A stretch of 64,000 nt of DNA from QHXW01 sp035297145 (GTDB lineage: Bacteria; Acidobacteriota; Terriglobia; Bryobacterales; Bryobacteraceae). Every line of letters begins with the position of its first letter. The first letter of the stretch is position 1. The notes under the pieces are model-generated. The model had not been told where the DNA came from. It saw only the letters and a list, made by a program, of their open reading frames with translations, and did no database searches. Where the stretch lies: NCBI GenBank assembly GCA_035297145.1, contig DATGZN010000049.1, forward strand, positions 50,591 through 114,590. Reading direction: 5' to 3'. Position numbers and translations under genes: made by a program. Below, one piece after another: positions 39,085 to 46,846 of the stretch.

Positions 39085-39540
39085 TCAACGAGGAGGTTCG
39101 CCGCTTGAAAGGGAGCCAACCGACTTCGCCTGCGCTGTACCTTGGACGCAATGAGCGCTGAGGATCTCGCCAACCAGAAACAGATCTGTGAGCATTGCGC
39201 GGAGGTGGATCGAAGCGTTCAGGTTGTCGATCAACTGAGAGCTGATAGCCGGTTGGGCTAGCACCAACTCCATGGCAGCAAGCGAGTCGCGTGCGTCGCG
39301 GTCGAGGACCGCAAAGAACGCCTCGTATCGTTCCGCCGGCTCAAGCCCTTCGTATTTCACGGCCATCAAACAGGTCTCTGCCAGCCCGGCCAGCGCTTTG
39401 ACAGCGCGCCGCATGAATTCTCGGATTTGTCCACCGGACCGGCTGCTTTTGTCACTCGGGAGTCCCTGCGCGGCGTAAGCCAGCATGAACTCGTAGCACT
39501 CTTCGATAACGTCACATCGCTCCCGGACCTCGGCCAGCAT
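39085..39540 (-). CDS. unknown helical protein in the Mo-hydroxylase operon
   Basis: A 151-residue, mainly alpha-helical soluble protein with no signal peptide. I do not recognise the family. Two patches of conserved-looking cysteine and acid residues (ERCDVIEECYEFM and ETCLMAVKYEG) and a hydrophobic helix near the C-terminus (LRAMLTDLFLVGEIL) are visible. It starts 3 bases after the cytochrome b561 stop with a GGGAG site inside that gene's end, so it belongs to the operon. By position it may be an assembly chaperone or a cytoplasmic partner of the exported molybdoenzyme; this is inference. Confidence 0.6.
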   Translation of the reverse strand: MLAEVRERCDVIEECYEFMLAYAAQGLPSDKSSRSGGQIREFMRRAVKALAGLAETCLMAVKYEGLEPAERYEAFFAVLDRDARDSLAAMELVLAQPAISSQLIDNLNASIHLRAMLTDLFLVGEILSAHCVQGTAQAKSVGSLSSGEPPR

Positions 39541-39543
39541 CTC

Positions 39544-40401
39544 TTAGTCTCCCTCGGATCTCGATGGTGAGCCTGAAGCTTCGACTCTCCAACGCTGCGG
39601 ATCGTAGTGCGTCAAATAGAACTCACGCCTCATTGAGCCGAATATCATTGATTTTGTGATGTCCAATTTCTCCGGACGAACCGCGAAGTATACGTGCACC
39701 ATGACCAGCCCGATCAATCCGACGCCAGCCAACCCGTGGAGCACGTACATCATACCCCACGTCATGTCGCTAAAGAGATAAGGATTACGCGTGAAGAAGA
39801 TCGTGCGGACTCGGAACAGCATGAACACACCTGTTCCGATGGCGGACAAACCGGTCGCTATGATCGCACCGTGGTAGAGCTTGTTCTCTAACGGGTATTT
39901 CGCGAACCTCCGCGGCGGTGGCGCCGGCCGGCCCATAAACCTTCGCACCCTTCTCAGTGCATCCACCAGGTCGGCTTTGTCCGGCCAGATTGCCCAGAAG
40001 TCCAGCCAAAAGGAGGCATGAATAATGTGAAAGATGATGGAAACAGTGAGGACGGTTCCGGCGATCCAATGGTAGGTCACCCAATCAAACCGCACGCCCA
40101 CCTTCGGAAGGAAAGCGGTGACGAGCAGCGTGAACATCGCCCCTGCCATAATCCAGTGAAACAACCGAGCTGCCAGTGAATGTCTGGGAATTTGTTTCGG
40201 TAGCACGGCCGCGAGCGTGGTCGGAGCACTGCCCGCAAATTCTTCCCTTTTGGCGAAATACCGCACGTAAATTGAGTGCACGATGAGGAACAGCAAGCCC
40301 GCGAGCGCAGCAACCCAAATCAAGAACCACGCAATGTGGATGGGCACATTCTGTCCCCAGGGACTCGTTGCCCATTCGGTAATCGGCTTTAAGATGCCCA
40401 C
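39544..40401 (-). CDS. cytochrome b561/formate-dehydrogenase-gamma-type membrane subunit
   Basis: A 285-residue membrane protein with about five helices. One helix precedes the core and four heme-b helices contain histidines in RLFHWIMAGAMFTLLVTAF, VTYHWIAGTVLTVSIIFHIIHA, LYHGAIIATGLSAIGTG and VLHGLAGVGLIGLVMVHVYF. It would carry electrons between a periplasmic enzyme and the quinone pool. It starts with GTG at 40401 (GGAGG five bases ahead) and overlaps the FAD-subunit gene by 13 bases, tying it to the molybdenum hydroxylase rather than to the distant formate dehydrogenase. Confidence 0.88.
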   Translation of the reverse strand: MGILKPITEWATSPWGQNVPIHIAWFLIWVAALAGLLFLIVHSIYVRYFAKREEFAGSAPTTLAAVLPKQIPRHSLAARLFHWIMAGAMFTLLVTAFLPKVGVRFDWVTYHWIAGTVLTVSIIFHIIHASFWLDFWAIWPDKADLVDALRRVRRFMGRPAPPPRRFAKYPLENKLYHGAIIATGLSAIGTGVFMLFRVRTIFFTRNPYLFSDMTWGMMYVLHGLAGVGLIGLVMVHVYFAVRPEKLDITKSMIFGSMRREFYLTHYDPQRWRVEASGSPSRSEGD

Positions 40402-41405
40402 TTCGCCTCCTCCACTCCGCCAATTGCGCGTTTCACGAGGTTTCTCATTAGCGGGATTTTATAGGCATTGAACTGTAGCGGGACAGCTCCCTGAACGGCC
40501 AGTCTCCCCGCCATTTCACCTGTTGCTGTTGTCGCCGGCTTTCCGCGAACGGCGTTTTCCACTGCTCTTAATCGCAGTGGACGAGCGGCAGCGCCGTTCA
40601 CGGAAAGGCGGATGCTCTCAATCGTGTTGCCAGAAACATGCATTGCTGAAGCTACGTTCAACAAGGCAAAATCCCAGACGTTCCTGTCCCGCACCTTCTC
40701 GAAATAAAATCGCGCGCCGGCCCATGTAGACGGAATACGAATGGCCGTCAGCAGATCCCCGGGCTTCAATATGTGAAGCCGGGTGATATCGATGTCAGGC
40801 CCGATGAAATAGTCCTCGGCGTCGACGATTCGCTCACCTTTAGGCGTGCGTAAGACGAATTTGGCGTCCAGGGCGATCAGCGCCGGAGCCGAATCGGACG
40901 GGTTCACCGCCACGCATCGCTCGGCGTGAAGAATTGCGTGCTCGCGGTTCCGGCCTGTCGGCGTATCGGCGTAGCAAATATTCCCGCCGGCACGGTAACA
41001 CGGCCAACCCCCACGGTAATACCAGCAGCGCGTGTCCTGCGATACATTGCCGCCGATCGTACCCTGGTTCCGGATCTGAGGCGAAGCAGCCAGTTCCGCG
41101 CCCTCCGCCAGAAGACTATACTTCTCTCTGATGACGGGGTGCTTTACGACTTCAGTGAGTGTAGTCATCGCACCGATCTCGATGCCGTCGCCGCTGACCC
41201 GAACGCCCTTGAGCTCTCCGATTCCGCTTAGATCGACCACCGCCTTCGGTCTCTTGATTCGATCCTTTAGCCAATCAAAGCTGTCGAGTCCGCCGGCCAT
41301 TATCCAGGCATCTGCTCCATGTTGTTGGAGAAGCTTCTGTGCGTCAGCGATCGAGTTCGGCTGAAACAACTCAAAGGCCGGCATGACGTCTCGTATTACT
41401 GCCAT
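40389..41405 (-). CDS. molybdenum hydroxylase FAD subunit
   Basis: A 338-residue protein of the CoxM/xanthine dehydrogenase FAD-subunit family. The N-terminal FAD motif AWIMAGGLDSFDWLKD and the second motif ASPQIRNQGTIGGNVSQDTRCWYY are clear. Four cysteines follow in CWYYRGGWPCYRAGGNICYA and RCVAV, the arrangement that in 4-hydroxybenzoyl-CoA reductase and relatives holds an extra 4Fe-4S cluster. The frame opens with TTG at 41432, but GAGAGG four bases before the ATG at 41405 supports the latter. It carries no export signal of its own and would be carried out by the Tat-tagged 2Fe-2S subunit. Confidence 0.9.
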   Translation of the reverse strand: MAVIRDVMPAFELFQPNSIADAQKLLQQHGADAWIMAGGLDSFDWLKDRIKRPKAVVDLSGIGELKGVRVSGDGIEIGAMTTLTEVVKHPVIREKYSLLAEGAELAASPQIRNQGTIGGNVSQDTRCWYYRGGWPCYRAGGNICYADTPTGRNREHAILHAERCVAVNPSDSAPALIALDAKFVLRTPKGERIVDAEDYFIGPDIDITRLHILKPGDLLTAIRIPSTWAGARFYFEKVRDRNVWDFALLNVASAMHVSGNTIESIRLSVNGAAARPLRLRAVENAVRGKPATTATGEMAGRLAVQGAVPLQFNAYKIPLMRNLVKRAIGGVEEAKWAS

Positions 41406-41418
41406 AGGTCCTCTCGAA

Positions 41419-43932
41419 TCAAATGTGCGCAATTAAGGGATGTTGCATCGGCCGCCCAGCTTCAAGCGAAGTCAAAATCGTGTCGGCGTTGACGGGCGCC
41501 CGCCGGAAGACCTCGTCGCCAAGCGCGTCCGAGAGGGCGTTCAAGATGGACGCACACCCGCCCCCGACAGGCGGCTCGCCGATGCCGCGGGCGCCGACCG
41601 GCGTCTCGGGATCAGGAATATCCAACGCTGCCCATTGCATGTTCACTGGAACATCCAGGATCGTGGGCGGCCTGTTGTGGTGGAACCGCTTGGAAACCAT
41701 TTCGCCGTAATGGGGGTCAAAGACCCACTTCTGGCCAATCGCGTGGCCAATGCCCAGCGTCGACCGCCCGAGAACCTGTCCGCCGAGCGCACGCGGGTGA
41801 ATTACTGTACCCACATCGGCGTACGCGAGGAAGTCCACAATGTAATACTTGCCGGTTTCGACATCGACTTCGATCTCGGCAAAGCTTGCTACATAGGAAT
41901 GCGTCATTCCGTCGCGCGGGTAGTTGTCGCGCGCGGCAGCGACCAGTCCCTGGCCGGCCAGTGCCGCGACGGATGCCTTAGTCGCTTTGTTGACGTCCGT
42001 TGGCGCTTCGTGGCCATCGTACTTACCGCCGAGTTCAATGGCGCGCTTAGCGGCCTGTGCAAAAGTCATCCCGGAGCCGTGCCCCTTCCTGAAGACACGC
42101 TCATTCGCGACCGCGTAGTCCTCGGGTTTACCGTCCAGACTCTTCGCGGCGATCTCCTGGAGTTTCTGCTTGGCATCCATTGCCACCGCATGCGCTGCTC
42201 GTGTCATCGCGTGCGTCGTTTGGCTGCCACCGGACACACATGTGAAGGGAAGATGCTTCGACGTATCGCCCCACACGACATCGCACTTTTCCCATGGGAC
42301 ACCGAGAACCTCCGCGGCAGCGCGGTGGACGTCGATCACCGACTCCGTTCCCAGATTTCCAATTCCAGACTGGAATCGGACGCGACCATCGGGGGTGATG
42401 ACGAGAAGTCCGTCGAACCCGGTAGTGCCACCGACGTAGCAGCTGAGTGATACGCCGACGCCGCGCACCTTCGAGCCAATACGCTTCGGGCTGCGTGCCA
42501 CCTTCTCCCGCCACTTGAATTGTTCCGCGCCGCGCTGGAGCGCTTCTTTGAGGAAGGCGCTCGTGGCGTGCTGAAGTTTGCCCTGTACCGGCGGCCCATA
42601 AAGCGCCTTGCCTTCCGGGCAGTTGATGTAGCGGATCGCGACCTGGTCTACGCCGAGCTTTCGAGCGGCTTTCGCGATGATCGGCTCGGTGATCGCGGTC
42701 CCCTGCAATCCGCCGGGCGAACTTTGCGCACTGCGTGGCGGCGTGTTTGTCAGCACGGTCACGCCGCGCCAGCGCATGGCCTGTGGCTGGTACAGCAACG
42801 AGACCATATGCCCCGATGTCGGAGCGTCGCCTTGTGCGTCGTAAGGACCGTTGTCCGAAATCACGAACATATCAAGAGCAAGGATCCGTCCTTCTTTCGA
42901 AAACCCGACTTTCATTCGACCTTGAAAACCGGGCCGCGCCCGTCCTATGAAAGTCTCCTCCTCGCGGCTGATCCGCATCATGACGGGGGCGTTGGCCTTC
43001 TTCGACAAGAGCGCCGGGATAATCATGGTGACGCCCCCGGTTATCTTGCTGCCGAACCCGCCACCTGTATATTCGCTGATGAACACGACTTTCTCCGCAT
43101 CCATGTTCAACCATCGTGCGATGGCAGGCCGAGTCTGGGCCGTGCTCTGAGTTCCGGTGTGAAGGTAGACCTTGCCGTTCTGCCAGTAAGCCATCGCGCT
43201 GCGGGGCTCAAGAGTCTGATGGCTGACGTCTGGCGTGACGAATGTTTCGTCCAGTACGAGGGCGGCATTCTTGAAGCCTGCATCGAGGTCGCCATACGAC
43301 CACTCGTCAGGTGTCTTGCCCATTGGCAATCGCCCGTACCTGGCCTCATCGAAATCCGCGTCAGTCCACTTAAGCTCCGCAACCACGGGCGCAACCCCGC
43401 CTTGCGGGGTCGACCAAATGTTTCCGTCCGTTCGCGGGTTCGGACCGCCGGGTCGCAGCGTATCGAGGGGATCGACCGCGAAGGGCAGCCGCTCGAAATC
43501 AATGTGAATCCTTTCGATCGCTTCCGCAGCGGTGAGTTCGTCCACCGCGGCCACGGCGAGAATCGGTTCGCCCTGGTACAGGGGCTCCATCGTTAGTCCC
43601 CGTTCACCCCACTTGCTCGCCTTAATCACTGTGCCGTTGTCGGTAAGCGTGTCGGCCGGAGCGGGAAGATCGTCCGCCGTAAGAATCGCCCTGACGCCGG
43701 GCATCGCCAGAGCCTTGCTGACATCGACGCGTTTTACGCGCGCGTGTGGCAGCGGGCTGAGCAGAAGCTTACAGAACAGCATGCCTTCGGCGCGATAGTC
43801 CTCGGCGTACTTCGCCTTGCCGGTGACCTTCGCGTAGAGATCGGCAGTCGTGTAGTTCTTGCCGATCAGCTTGTAACCAGCTCCGTATTGAGGCTCGGCG
43901 GCTTTGTTGGGCTCAGCAACCCTACGAGACAC
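41419..43932 (-). CDS. molybdenum hydroxylase catalytic subunit (xanthine dehydrogenase family)
   Basis: An 837-residue large subunit binding the molybdopterin cofactor. The order is the typical N-terminal a/b hammerhead (AKYAEDYRAEGMLFCKLLLSP), Mo-binding GGGFGSKITGG, and the catalytic glutamate near the C-terminus in VGARGIGEPPVGGG. It has no signal. The start is GTG at 43932 with GAGGAGGG 6 bases ahead, overlapping the 2Fe-2S gene by 11 bases. Substrate specificity (aldehyde, purine, N-heterocycle, CO) cannot be fixed; it lacks the CoxL active-site loop VAYRCSFR, so CO is unlikely. Confidence 0.92.
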   Translation of the reverse strand: MSRRVAEPNKAAEPQYGAGYKLIGKNYTTADLYAKVTGKAKYAEDYRAEGMLFCKLLLSPLPHARVKRVDVSKALAMPGVRAILTADDLPAPADTLTDNGTVIKASKWGERGLTMEPLYQGEPILAVAAVDELTAAEAIERIHIDFERLPFAVDPLDTLRPGGPNPRTDGNIWSTPQGGVAPVVAELKWTDADFDEARYGRLPMGKTPDEWSYGDLDAGFKNAALVLDETFVTPDVSHQTLEPRSAMAYWQNGKVYLHTGTQSTAQTRPAIARWLNMDAEKVVFISEYTGGGFGSKITGGVTMIIPALLSKKANAPVMMRISREEETFIGRARPGFQGRMKVGFSKEGRILALDMFVISDNGPYDAQGDAPTSGHMVSLLYQPQAMRWRGVTVLTNTPPRSAQSSPGGLQGTAITEPIIAKAARKLGVDQVAIRYINCPEGKALYGPPVQGKLQHATSAFLKEALQRGAEQFKWREKVARSPKRIGSKVRGVGVSLSCYVGGTTGFDGLLVITPDGRVRFQSGIGNLGTESVIDVHRAAAEVLGVPWEKCDVVWGDTSKHLPFTCVSGGSQTTHAMTRAAHAVAMDAKQKLQEIAAKSLDGKPEDYAVANERVFRKGHGSGMTFAQAAKRAIELGGKYDGHEAPTDVNKATKASVAALAGQGLVAAARDNYPRDGMTHSYVASFAEIEVDVETGKYYIVDFLAYADVGTVIHPRALGGQVLGRSTLGIGHAIGQKWVFDPHYGEMVSKRFHHNRPPTILDVPVNMQWAALDIPDPETPVGARGIGEPPVGGGCASILNALSDALGDEVFRRAPVNADTILTSLEAGRPMQHPLIAHI

Positions 43933-44566
43933 GGTTAGCCCTCCTCAGATTCTCTGCGCCGCGCATCATCGCGGTCAGGATCTTGTCATAGTCCTGGCAA
44001 CGGCAAAGATTTCCCGAAATACCGTGGGCCAATTCCGACCTCGTGGGGCTTGGATTTGTTTTCAGGAATCCAACCGTGGCCATGATGAAGCCGGACATGC
44101 AGAATGCGCACTGGAATCCTTGTTCGTCGATGATGCCCTGTTGTACCGGGTGCAGCGTTCCGTCCGCATTCGCTAGTCCTTCGATGGTCACGACCTTCTG
44201 GGCGCGCACGGTGTGTGTCAGCACCGAGCATGAATAATGCGGCACATCGTCGATGAGGACAGTGCAGGCGCCGCACTCGGCGCGGTCGCAGCCCAGCTTG
44301 GTGCCCGTAAGGCCCAGTTTGTAGCGAAGTGTCCACGCCAACGTCTCCTGCTTCATGACATCGACTCGCCGCTGTTGGCCATTAATGTGGATGGTAATGA
44401 GCCGCTCGCCGGCACCTGGTATCTGGCCGAGCAGAACGGAGGCGCGGAACAGATAGTTCGCTGACGAGACTGCGGCGCCGCCCGCGATGACTCCTTTGAT
44501 GAACCTGCGTCTCGAGACCGCCTTCGGCGTGTCTTCGATGATCCTTAAGTCTGCCGTGTCTGCCAT
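43922..44566 (-). CDS. molybdenum hydroxylase 2Fe-2S subunit with Tat signal
   Basis: A 214-residue small subunit. A twin-arginine signal SRRRFIKGVIAGGAAVSSANY precedes a plant-type 2Fe-2S domain (LGCDRAECGACTVLIDD, CSVLTH) and a C-terminal helical 2Fe-2S domain (CAFCMSGFI ... NLCRCQDYDKI). The signal marks the complex for export fully folded, as in E. coli PaoABC. It is the first gene of the operon: 2Fe-2S, Mo, FAD, cytochrome b561, 151-residue protein. Confidence 0.92.
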   Translation of the reverse strand: MADTADLRIIEDTPKAVSRRRFIKGVIAGGAAVSSANYLFRASVLLGQIPGAGERLITIHINGQQRRVDVMKQETLAWTLRYKLGLTGTKLGCDRAECGACTVLIDDVPHYSCSVLTHTVRAQKVVTIEGLANADGTLHPVQQGIIDEQGFQCAFCMSGFIMATVGFLKTNPSPTRSELAHGISGNLCRCQDYDKILTAMMRGAENLRRANRVS

Positions 44567-44817
44567 TCAGGGGTACCCCTCGTACACGCGAGCCAGATCT
44601 TTCGACGAGAATCAGGCAAGTGGGCTGCCGATTTCCTGAAGGCCGATTTCAACGACTTATTCCTCGCTACCCCGCTTGACCGGGGTCGAAATGGAGACAG
44701 CAACGACGTCCAGCCGACACCGGTTGCGACAGGGTCGGTATCCGAACTGGAAGAAAACCCTTGACGGCCGCCGCCAGAATCGCCGCCTGTCGTGGCGGCC
44801 GCGCTGCCTCGCTCGCC

Positions 44818-45058
44818 TCATGCATTGGCTGCACCTCTTGCAAGCCCGGCTGGCAATGGGATAGACACTCCCGACAACGCTTCGCTGACACTCCAGAGAC
44901 GATCGGCAGTGGCAGGATCAGAGTCGAGCGAGAGCACGTGCGGTTTCAAAGCCGATGCCAGAGTTGGCGCCCATCACCAGCGCGACCCGTCCAGCCAAGG
45001 AAGCGCGATGAAAGGAGACGAGTCCGGCGACCACGATTTTGCGAGCGGTGGTCTCCAT
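44818..45058 (-). pseudogene. short-chain dehydrogenase relic, middle deleted
   Basis: From the ATG at 45058 the frame reads to LAGRVALVMGANSGIGFETA, the cofactor-binding start of a short-chain dehydrogenase (the usual form is VTGANSGIG), and stops at 44918. In the shifted frame the sequence continues DPATADRLWSVSEALSGV, the typical last helix of the same family, ending at 44818. About 200 residues including the Tyr-x3-Lys active site are missing. The gene has collapsed to its two ends. Confidence 0.65.
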
Positions 45059-45175
45059 CGAATCATGCTTGCTCGCAAGTCTATGAAAACATTTGGCATT
45101 CCGAACGCTAACGGGTATGCATTTGAGATCGTTCGATTTAGCCGTGTAAATAGCTGAAAAAACTAGATTTAAGTT

Positions 45176-45199
45176 TGGTAGCGCTAACGGGAATCGAAC
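45176..45199 (-). other. tRNA 3' end copy, probable integration attachment site
   Basis: On the minus strand these bases read as the end of a tRNA: T-loop TTCGATT, 3' T-stem CCCGT, 3' acceptor strand TAGCGCT, discriminator A and CCA. The 5' T-stem strand does not pair (CGTGT on the plus strand in place of the expected complement), and there is no anticodon arm upstream, so this is not a tRNA gene. Such fragments are left where elements integrate at tRNA 3' ends. The intact tRNA was not seen in this window. Confidence 0.6.
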
Positions 45200-45300
45200 G
45201 TGTATAGCGCCAGTTCAGTCCAGTTCAGTTCGGTCTAAGTCAGTGCAAACACGTTCAGTTGGTACGGCGCGAACTGCCAGAAAGGTGCCACAGAGTGCTG

Positions 45301-45323
45301 GCGTGCCAGCGCGGTGCCAGCGC
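45301..45323 (+). repeat. 23-base direct repeat, left of higBA
   Basis: GCGTGCCAGCGCGGTGCCAG followed by CGC, identical to the copy at 46306-46328. The repeat itself contains two 11-base units (GTGCCAGCGCG). The two copies flank the toxin-antitoxin genes. Confidence 0.75.
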
Positions 45324-45535
45324 GGTCACCCCCGAATGGGCCAAGAATCGCGCCCGGACGCGCCGTTTAGCATCGGGCCCGCTCGGCCTGCTCACTGCCG
45401 GTGGAGTGCCAATTGCCGCAGCCGGTGCCCAATTACCTCCTCTGCCCCTTCGCTGCCTGTGACATCCATCCGGTGTGTATACCGATGTGCTCCGCAGGCC
45501 TCGACGCCGAACAAGACGCGGGCACGTGACACTGG

Positions 45536-45940
45536 CTACACGAACAGGTCGATAGGCACGCGAAGGAGTTCGGCGAGCTGCTTGGCCTGCGTCTTACTAA
45601 TGCTGCGCTTGCCGTTCAGGATTTCCGATACACGGCTCTTGGGCAGTACGGTCCAGAGGTCGCTCGGCTTCATGTTTTTCTCTTCGAGCAGATATGCCAG
45701 CATCTTATGCGGTTTGGCCTTCGGAAGCGGGTGTGCCCGGTTTTCGTATTCGTCGATCAGGATGCTGAGCAGTTCCAGGAGCCGGCCCTCCTCCTCGGAC
45801 ATCTCATCTTCTGGTTTGTCCATGAGAGCTGCGGCCGCGCCGAGCAGGCGATGGTATTCCTCCTCCGTTCGGATGGCGACGGGCAGAGTCACATCGAGTA
45901 GCTTTCGATATTGACGTTCATCGAGTAACGTAGCGCTCAT
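45536..45940 (-). CDS. higA: HigA-type antitoxin
   Basis: A 134-residue antitoxin (137 if ATG 45949 is used). The N-terminal part is acidic and helical (DKPEDEMSEEEGRLLELLSILIDEYENRAH) and neutralises the toxin in this family. The C-terminal part is a Cro/XRE helix-turn-helix (MLAYLLEEKNMKPSDLWTVLPKSRVSEILNGKRSISKTQAKQLAE in outline, with motif SRVSEILNGKR). The ATG at 45940 overlaps the higB stop as ATGA, so the pair is translationally coupled. The palindrome at 46233-46251 is its likely operator. Confidence 0.9.
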   Translation of the reverse strand: MSATLLDERQYRKLLDVTLPVAIRTEEEYHRLLGAAAALMDKPEDEMSEEEGRLLELLSILIDEYENRAHPLPKAKPHKMLAYLLEEKNMKPSDLWTVLPKSRVSEILNGKRSISKTQAKQLAELLRVPIDLFV

Positions 45941-46224
45941 AGTTTCCATTTCCCCTTATCGTATTCGGCATGCGTGAGGATGTGCCGGATGTAGACGATC
46001 TGCCATCGGTACTTGATCACCGAGACGAGCCGATACTTGTTTCCGCTGATGTTGAACACCGTGAAAATGCCCACAGCATCGGCGTGCGGAAAGTCGGCTC
46101 GGACATCGGCCAAATGTCTCCATGCGGCTCGCTTGGTCATACTGTGCCAATACAGCAGCGGCTCCAACGCATCTTTGTGTGTCTTGCTGAATTCGGTGAT
46201 CGCAGCCTTACTGATGATCCTCAC
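45937..46224 (-). CDS. higB: HigB-type mRNA interferase toxin
   Basis: A 95-residue RelE-fold toxin of the HigB-2 group: begins MRIISKAAITEFSKTH, then WHSMTKRAAWRHLADVRADFP, FNISGNKYRLVSVIKY and the end YIRHILTHAEYDKGKW, which carries the basic and aromatic residues of the active site. HigB cleaves mRNA on ribosomes. The start is GTG at 46224 with GAGG just ahead, not the longer open frame that begins at 46350. Toxin before antitoxin is the normal order for higBA. Confidence 0.9.
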   Translation of the reverse strand: MRIISKAAITEFSKTHKDALEPLLYWHSMTKRAAWRHLADVRADFPHADAVGIFTVFNISGNKYRLVSVIKYRWQIVYIRHILTHAEYDKGKWKL

Positions 46225-46232
46225 CGCCTCAA

Positions 46233-46251
46233 GGTTACCAAAATGGTAACC
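46233..46251. promoter_or_regulatory. palindromic operator of higBA
   Basis: A perfect 8-base inverted repeat GGTTACCA-AAA-TGGTAACC lies 9 bases upstream of the higB start. HigA proteins bind such palindromes and repress their own promoter; the assignment here is by position and symmetry. Confidence 0.7.
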
Positions 46252-46305
46252 GCCGTGCAATAGGAAGTTGTTCGGCGACGGGCGACCTCCTCGCAGGCCG
46301 TTCGC

Positions 46306-46328
46306 GCGTGCCAGCGCGGTGCCAGCGC
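46306..46328 (+). repeat. 23-base direct repeat, right of higBA
   Basis: Exact copy of 45301-45323. Together the copies bracket about 1 kb holding higBA and its operator, suggesting capture or excision of the module by recombination. Confidence 0.75.
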
Positions 46329-46378
46329 ACGGCTCTCTGCGCTCTTCCAAAAACCCGATTTGGATTTACAATAGGGGC

Positions 46379-46651
46379 ATGCCTATCCAGGTGGACGCTG
46401 TGTATGAAGACGGCGTACTGCGCCCACTCCAGCCGCTGGATTTAAAGGAGCACGAACACGTCGTTCTCAGCGTGATCAAAGCCGCACCCGCTTCCAGCCG
46501 ATCCAGCTTGGCTGTCGAGTACATTGAAAAAATCAAGCGGGGCCTCCCAGCCGCCGAACCGGGCCCCGAGCTCGATGAAGTACGTCGGCGCCTCGCTAAA
46601 ATTCCCGGCTCTATGGCTGCCGAAATTGTCGCTGAGCGCGGGGACCGTTGA
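46379..46651 (+). CDS. DUF104 (AF2212-like) antitoxin
   Basis: A 90-residue protein beginning MPIQVDAVYEDGVLRPLQPL followed by DLKEHEHVVLSV, the hallmark beta barrel of the DUF104 antitoxin family, which partners VapC-type PIN toxins. The C-terminal half is a helical toxin-binding tail with PELDEVRRRLAKIPGS. AGGGG lies just before the ATG at 46379. The PIN gene follows 3 bases later but is broken, so this antitoxin may be orphaned. Confidence 0.85.
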   Translation: MPIQVDAVYEDGVLRPLQPLDLKEHEHVVLSVIKAAPASSRSSLAVEYIEKIKRGLPAAEPGPELDEVRRRLAKIPGSMAAEIVAERGDR

Positions 46652-46654
46652 TCT

Positions 46655-46846
46655 TTGCCGGGATACTTCTTCGACTCCAGCGCGCTGGTGAAGCTTTACC
46701 ACTCCGAGCTAGGCACACCCGCCGTCGATCAAATCTTGAGTGCCGCTGGCAACAGAATCCGAATCTCGCGCCGTGAGAAAAAGAGTATCGAGCCGAGAGT
46801 CGTCGAAGCCTGGGGAGCCCGCTTAACCGCCCAGCCTTCCATTTAG
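46655..46846 (+). pseudogene. PIN-domain (VapC-type) toxin, truncated
   Basis: Starts with TTG and reads PGYFFDSSALVKLYHSELGT, the first strand and helix of a PIN ribonuclease with its first catalytic aspartate. After NRIRISR, where VapC proteins continue LTVVE, the sequence changes to an unrelated basic stretch and stops at residue 63. The remaining acidic residues of the active site are missing, so it cannot be an active nuclease. Confidence 0.75.

Larger units (their letters stand above)
45059..45535. other. non-coding boundary region of the accessory segment
   Basis: Between the SDR relic and higA. It contains the tRNA 3' end copy (45176-45199), a stretch of imperfect AGTTCAGT repeats (about 45211-45260), and one copy of the 23-base direct repeat (45301-45323). 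No integrase or other gene is recognised here. Confidence 0.6.

Noticed and set aside
42520..43596. Plus-strand 358-codon open frame opposite the Mo subunit
   Set aside because: Antisense shadow of a strongly conserved gene, rich in Arg and His, no recognisable domain.
41419..43932. Aerobic CO dehydrogenase large subunit
   Set aside because: The active-site loop with the copper-binding cysteine typical of CoxL (VAYRCSFR) is absent.
44761..45111. Plus-strand frame with CIGCTSC, resembling a 4Fe-4S motif
   Set aside because: The flanking residues do not fit any ferredoxin and the opposite strand carries the recognisable SDR relic.
45176..45199. A functional tRNA gene
   Set aside because: Only the 3' part is present; the 5' T-stem strand does not pair and no anticodon or D arm is found nearby.
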